From: Candidatus Hydrogenedentota bacterium
GTDB taxonomy: Bacteria > Hydrogenedentota > Hydrogenedentia > Hydrogenedentales > JAEUWI01
Direction of reading: 5' to 3'
Assembly: GCA_019637335.1 (NCBI GenBank)
Contig: JAHBVV010000020.1
Location: 1 to 64,000, forward strand
DNA: 64,000 bases
In this document: positions 62,252 to 64,000 of the stretch, one piece after another
How the letters are laid out: every line of letters starts with the position of its first letter
Numbering within the stretch: the first letter of the stretch is position 1
Made by a program: the position numbers and the translations under genes
Notes under the pieces: generated by a model
What the model saw: only the letters and a program-made list of their open reading frames with translations
What the model was told of the DNA's origin: nothing
The model's database searches: none

Positions 62252-64000
62252 CTACTCTTCCATTTCGGTGAAGAATCCGTGGTGGCGGCCCAGCCAGTAG
62301 GCGATGAGGTAGGCGGAACCGGTGTCGAGCAGATTGCCGTCTCGGCCGAAATCGGGGACATACGGGTTTCGATTCCAGCGGCCGAAGCAGCGCTCGTCGA
62401 CGGGCAGCACGGAGAGGAGCTGGGAGACGCCGAAGCGGTCCACACGGGGATCGAAGACGACGTCGGCGCGGTGGCTGTTCTTCTGGGGCCACTGCCGGCG
62501 ATCGGTGGGGATGCGGCTGAGGTTGAGCACGGCGGACTCGAGATCCACGTAGTGCGGGTCGATCGTTGCGGTGACGAAGTAGAAAAAGGCGCTGCGGTCG
62601 CGGTCGATGATTTTGTAATGGCGCCGTACGGCCTTGTGAAGCTGTTCGCGAATCTGGGGGTCGTGTTCGAGCTGGAGGATCGGGTACCAGGCGACGTAGG
62701 CGAGCTGGTTGTCCGAGTGGTTGTTCGAGTCGGGGAAGGTCTTCTTTTCGAGGAGGACATTGGCCAGGTAGCCGTGCTCGTGGATGAGTTTCTCGTAATG
62801 TTCCTGGTACTTCGCGTCGCCGGTGATGTGGTGCGCGGTCTTCAGGAACGACAGGATCTGGAGCGAGTTGAGGCCGGTCTCGAGGAAGCGGTTCGGGTCG
62901 TTGTTCAGGAGCTCGGGATTCCAGAAGCCCCAGCGCGTGCGTTCGCCGTCCCAGTCGAGGAAGAGGTAACCGTTGTCGACGATGTAGTCGGTGACTTCGC
63001 GGACCTGCTCGATATGCCGTGCGCGCAGTTCTGGATCGTGCTTCGCGATGTGCTCCCAGTACGTGTAGAACGCGAGGTAGTGGCCGTCGATCTCGTCCGC
63101 CGAGGTGTCGCTCTTCCAGTACATCGCGCCGTCGTGTGTGCGGCGCCACTGGGTTGTCTTGTCGTAGCCGCGTTCGGCGGCTTCCTCGGGGGTGACGACG
63201 GTGCGGGCGACGAGGCCGGGCGTGCCGGAGGCGTCCTGCAGCATGTAGAGGGCTTCCATGCCCTCGCGGGACGAGGCCTTCGCGGCGGGGTCGCCGGTGG
63301 TCCCGTGGGCGAGCGCCATGGCCGCGACGTGGTAGGCGGTCCACAGGCCGTCATTGTCCTGGTCGGGGGAGTACCAGGACGTCGGGTTTACCGGATTATC
63401 GAGCACGGCATCGGCAACGAGGCCCAGGCGCCGGTGGTAGGTGGTGACCTGTTTTTCCAGGGTCTCGGCGCGGGCCAGCAGGGTGGTTTCCGTGATATCG
63501 AGCTGGCCGACGCCGTCTTCCGTGGCCGTGTAGACTGTGCGGCCATCCGGCGTCAGCGCAACGTCGTGAATGTGGTTGTGGGGCAGGTAGCGCTGGCTCT
63601 CGCGGTAGAACCACTGGCGGCCCTCTTCGTAGGGGCGGTGGTGAATGAGGCCGTGGGAGGTCCCGATCCACAGACGGTCATTCGTATCGATTGCGATGCA
63701 GGTGACGTCTTCGACCGGGAGGCCGTCGCGGCCGCGGATGGCGCGCCAGGCGCCGTCCGGCTCGCGCACGGCGATGCCCACCGGGGATCCGGTCCAGAGC
63801 GCGCCGCGACTGTCGAGCGCGACGGCGGTGACGTTGGTGGCGAGCGGGCCATCGACGCCATAGGATTCGTGGCGGGTGAGTGTGGTCTTATCCGCGCGAT
63901 AGAGCCCGTTCCTGGTGGCGAGCCAGGCGCCATCGCCCTCCATAACGGCGTCCTGGATGACGCGCGCGCCGGCCAGGGTGAGGGCGGCCTCGTGCGGTCG
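62252..64000 (-). CDS. Propeller-repeat protein with alpha-toroid domain (5' part outside window)
   Basis: The frame remains open to the window edge, so the true start is not seen; at least 582 residues are present. The visible N-terminal part has regulator-propeller-like blades (VTAVALDSRGALWTGSPVGI; VTCIAIDTNDRLWIGTSHGL; IHDVALTPDGRTVYTATEDG). From about residue 190 a helical domain begins (DGLWTAYHVAAMALAHGTTG, TYWEHIAKHDPELRARHIEQ) like the (alpha/alpha)6 toroids of glycan-processing enzymes. No catalytic residues were identified. The combination suggests a secreted protein acting on or sensing glycans. A gap of 102 bp separates it from the M23 gene transcribed the same way. Confidence 0.72.
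   Translation of the reverse strand, partial: RPHEAALTLAGARVIQDAVMEGDGAWLATRNGLYRADKTTLTRHESYGVDGPLATNVTAVALDSRGALWTGSPVGIAVREPDGAWRAIRGRDGLPVEDVTCIAIDTNDRLWIGTSHGLIHHRPYEEGRQWFYRESQRYLPHNHIHDVALTPDGRTVYTATEDGVGQLDITETTLLARAETLEKQVTTYHRRLGLVADAVLDNPVNPTSWYSPDQDNDGLWTAYHVAAMALAHGTTGDPAAKASSREGMEALYMLQDASGTPGLVARTVVTPEEAAERGYDKTTQWRRTHDGAMYWKSDTSADEIDGHYLAFYTYWEHIAKHDPELRARHIEQVREVTDYIVDNGYLFLDWDGERTRWGFWNPELLNNDPNRFLETGLNSLQILSFLKTAHHITGDAKYQEHYEKLIHEHGYLANVLLEKKTFPDSNNHSDNQLAYVAWYPILQLEHDPQIREQLHKAVRRHYKIIDRDRSAFFYFVTATIDPHYVDLESAVLNLSRIPTDRRQWPQKNSHRADVVFDPRVDRFGVSQLLSVLPVDERCFGRWNRNPYVPDFGRDGNLLDTGSAYLIAYWLGRHHGFFTEMEE

Overview
The window is high-GC bacterial chromosome. It holds about 45 genes with a mixed gene diet: two DUF1559-type prepilin-like proteins (a GFTLIELL N-methylation segment and a NNPGA...[14 protein letters not shown] tail), a VPxPA-type PEP-CTERM surface protein, a C-x-P-x-R sulfatase, an FAD/Fe-S oxidoreductase fusion, propeller sensor kinases and many secreted beta-rich proteins. 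That combination is typical of the Planctomycetes-Verrucomicrobia-Lentisphaerae-Hydrogenedentes range. Candidatus Hydrogenedentota is my best guess, but this is inference. I saw no rRNA, tRNA, CRISPR array, phage module or intact transposase.

Layout. 1-6.2 kb: a truncated PTS-EIIA/CBS protein, a membrane-anchored beta-sandwich protein, an ankyrin protein, an HDOD protein with a secretion-ATPase-like N-terminus, ComF, and a 64-residue protein resembling the N-terminal domain of GspF. 6.4-17.7 kb: a Na+/amino-acid symporter, a GlcD/GlpC-type dehydrogenase, a propeller histidine kinase, a Nudix hydrolase, a second HDOD protein and a GAF hybrid kinase. 18-19.3 kb: an ECF sigma factor with a small membrane protein and a ZraP/CnrX-like periplasmic protein, in an arrangement like CnrHYX. 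19.3-21.3 kb: a lone RbsC-type permease and a Gfo/Idh/MocA oxidoreductase. 22-27 kb: a glycan locus (tandem-GT4 fusion, second GT4, MptE-like DUF115), flanked by oppositely oriented copies of a 204-bp element with terminal inverted repeats. 28.2-31.1 kb: a copper cassette (csoR plus a YHS-YHS-P1B ATPase) behind a consensus promoter whose spacer is a 21-bp palindrome. 31.4-36 kb: a sulfatase, a DUF4143 ATPase beside an AT-rich hairpin island, and a unique membrane protein. 36-39 kb: a MoxR/VWA pair split by a 147-bp tandem-repeat insertion. 39.7-48 kb: a PEP-CTERM protein, a large esterase, a phosphoesterase, a PPIase, an M23 peptidase and a nucleoside-deoxyribosyltransferase-like protein. 48.2-49.4 kb: a caspase-fold-like protein. 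49.5-59.1 kb: a probable metal cluster. 59.1-64 kb: secreted glycan- or wall-acting proteins, with an 18-copy TTGACAG array.

The most unusual region is 49.48-59.05 kb. It starts with a TTGACA promoter overlapping a Fur-family-like imperfect palindrome. It carries a CxxC/His membrane protein, a membrane protein with a ten-unit His-Gly tail, an ABC-2 ATPase and permease, a TPR-like protein, two copies of a module (small His-motif membrane protein followed directly by a prepilin-like protein), and a P1B-4 metal ATPase (SPC and HEGST motifs) between the modules. Four ATGA overlaps couple most of the genes. I infer a metal-responsive envelope or export system; the metal and the role of the prepilin-like proteins are unknown.

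Regulatory DNA is readable at several places: consensus sigma70-type promoters (28212, 22498, 6220, 60553), two promoters that place the start codon about 7 nt after the -10 (14198, 43998; probable leaderless mRNAs), and several GC-rich hairpins after genes, mostly without U tracts. Intergenic DNA is rich in repeats of 7, 9, 147 and 204 bp.
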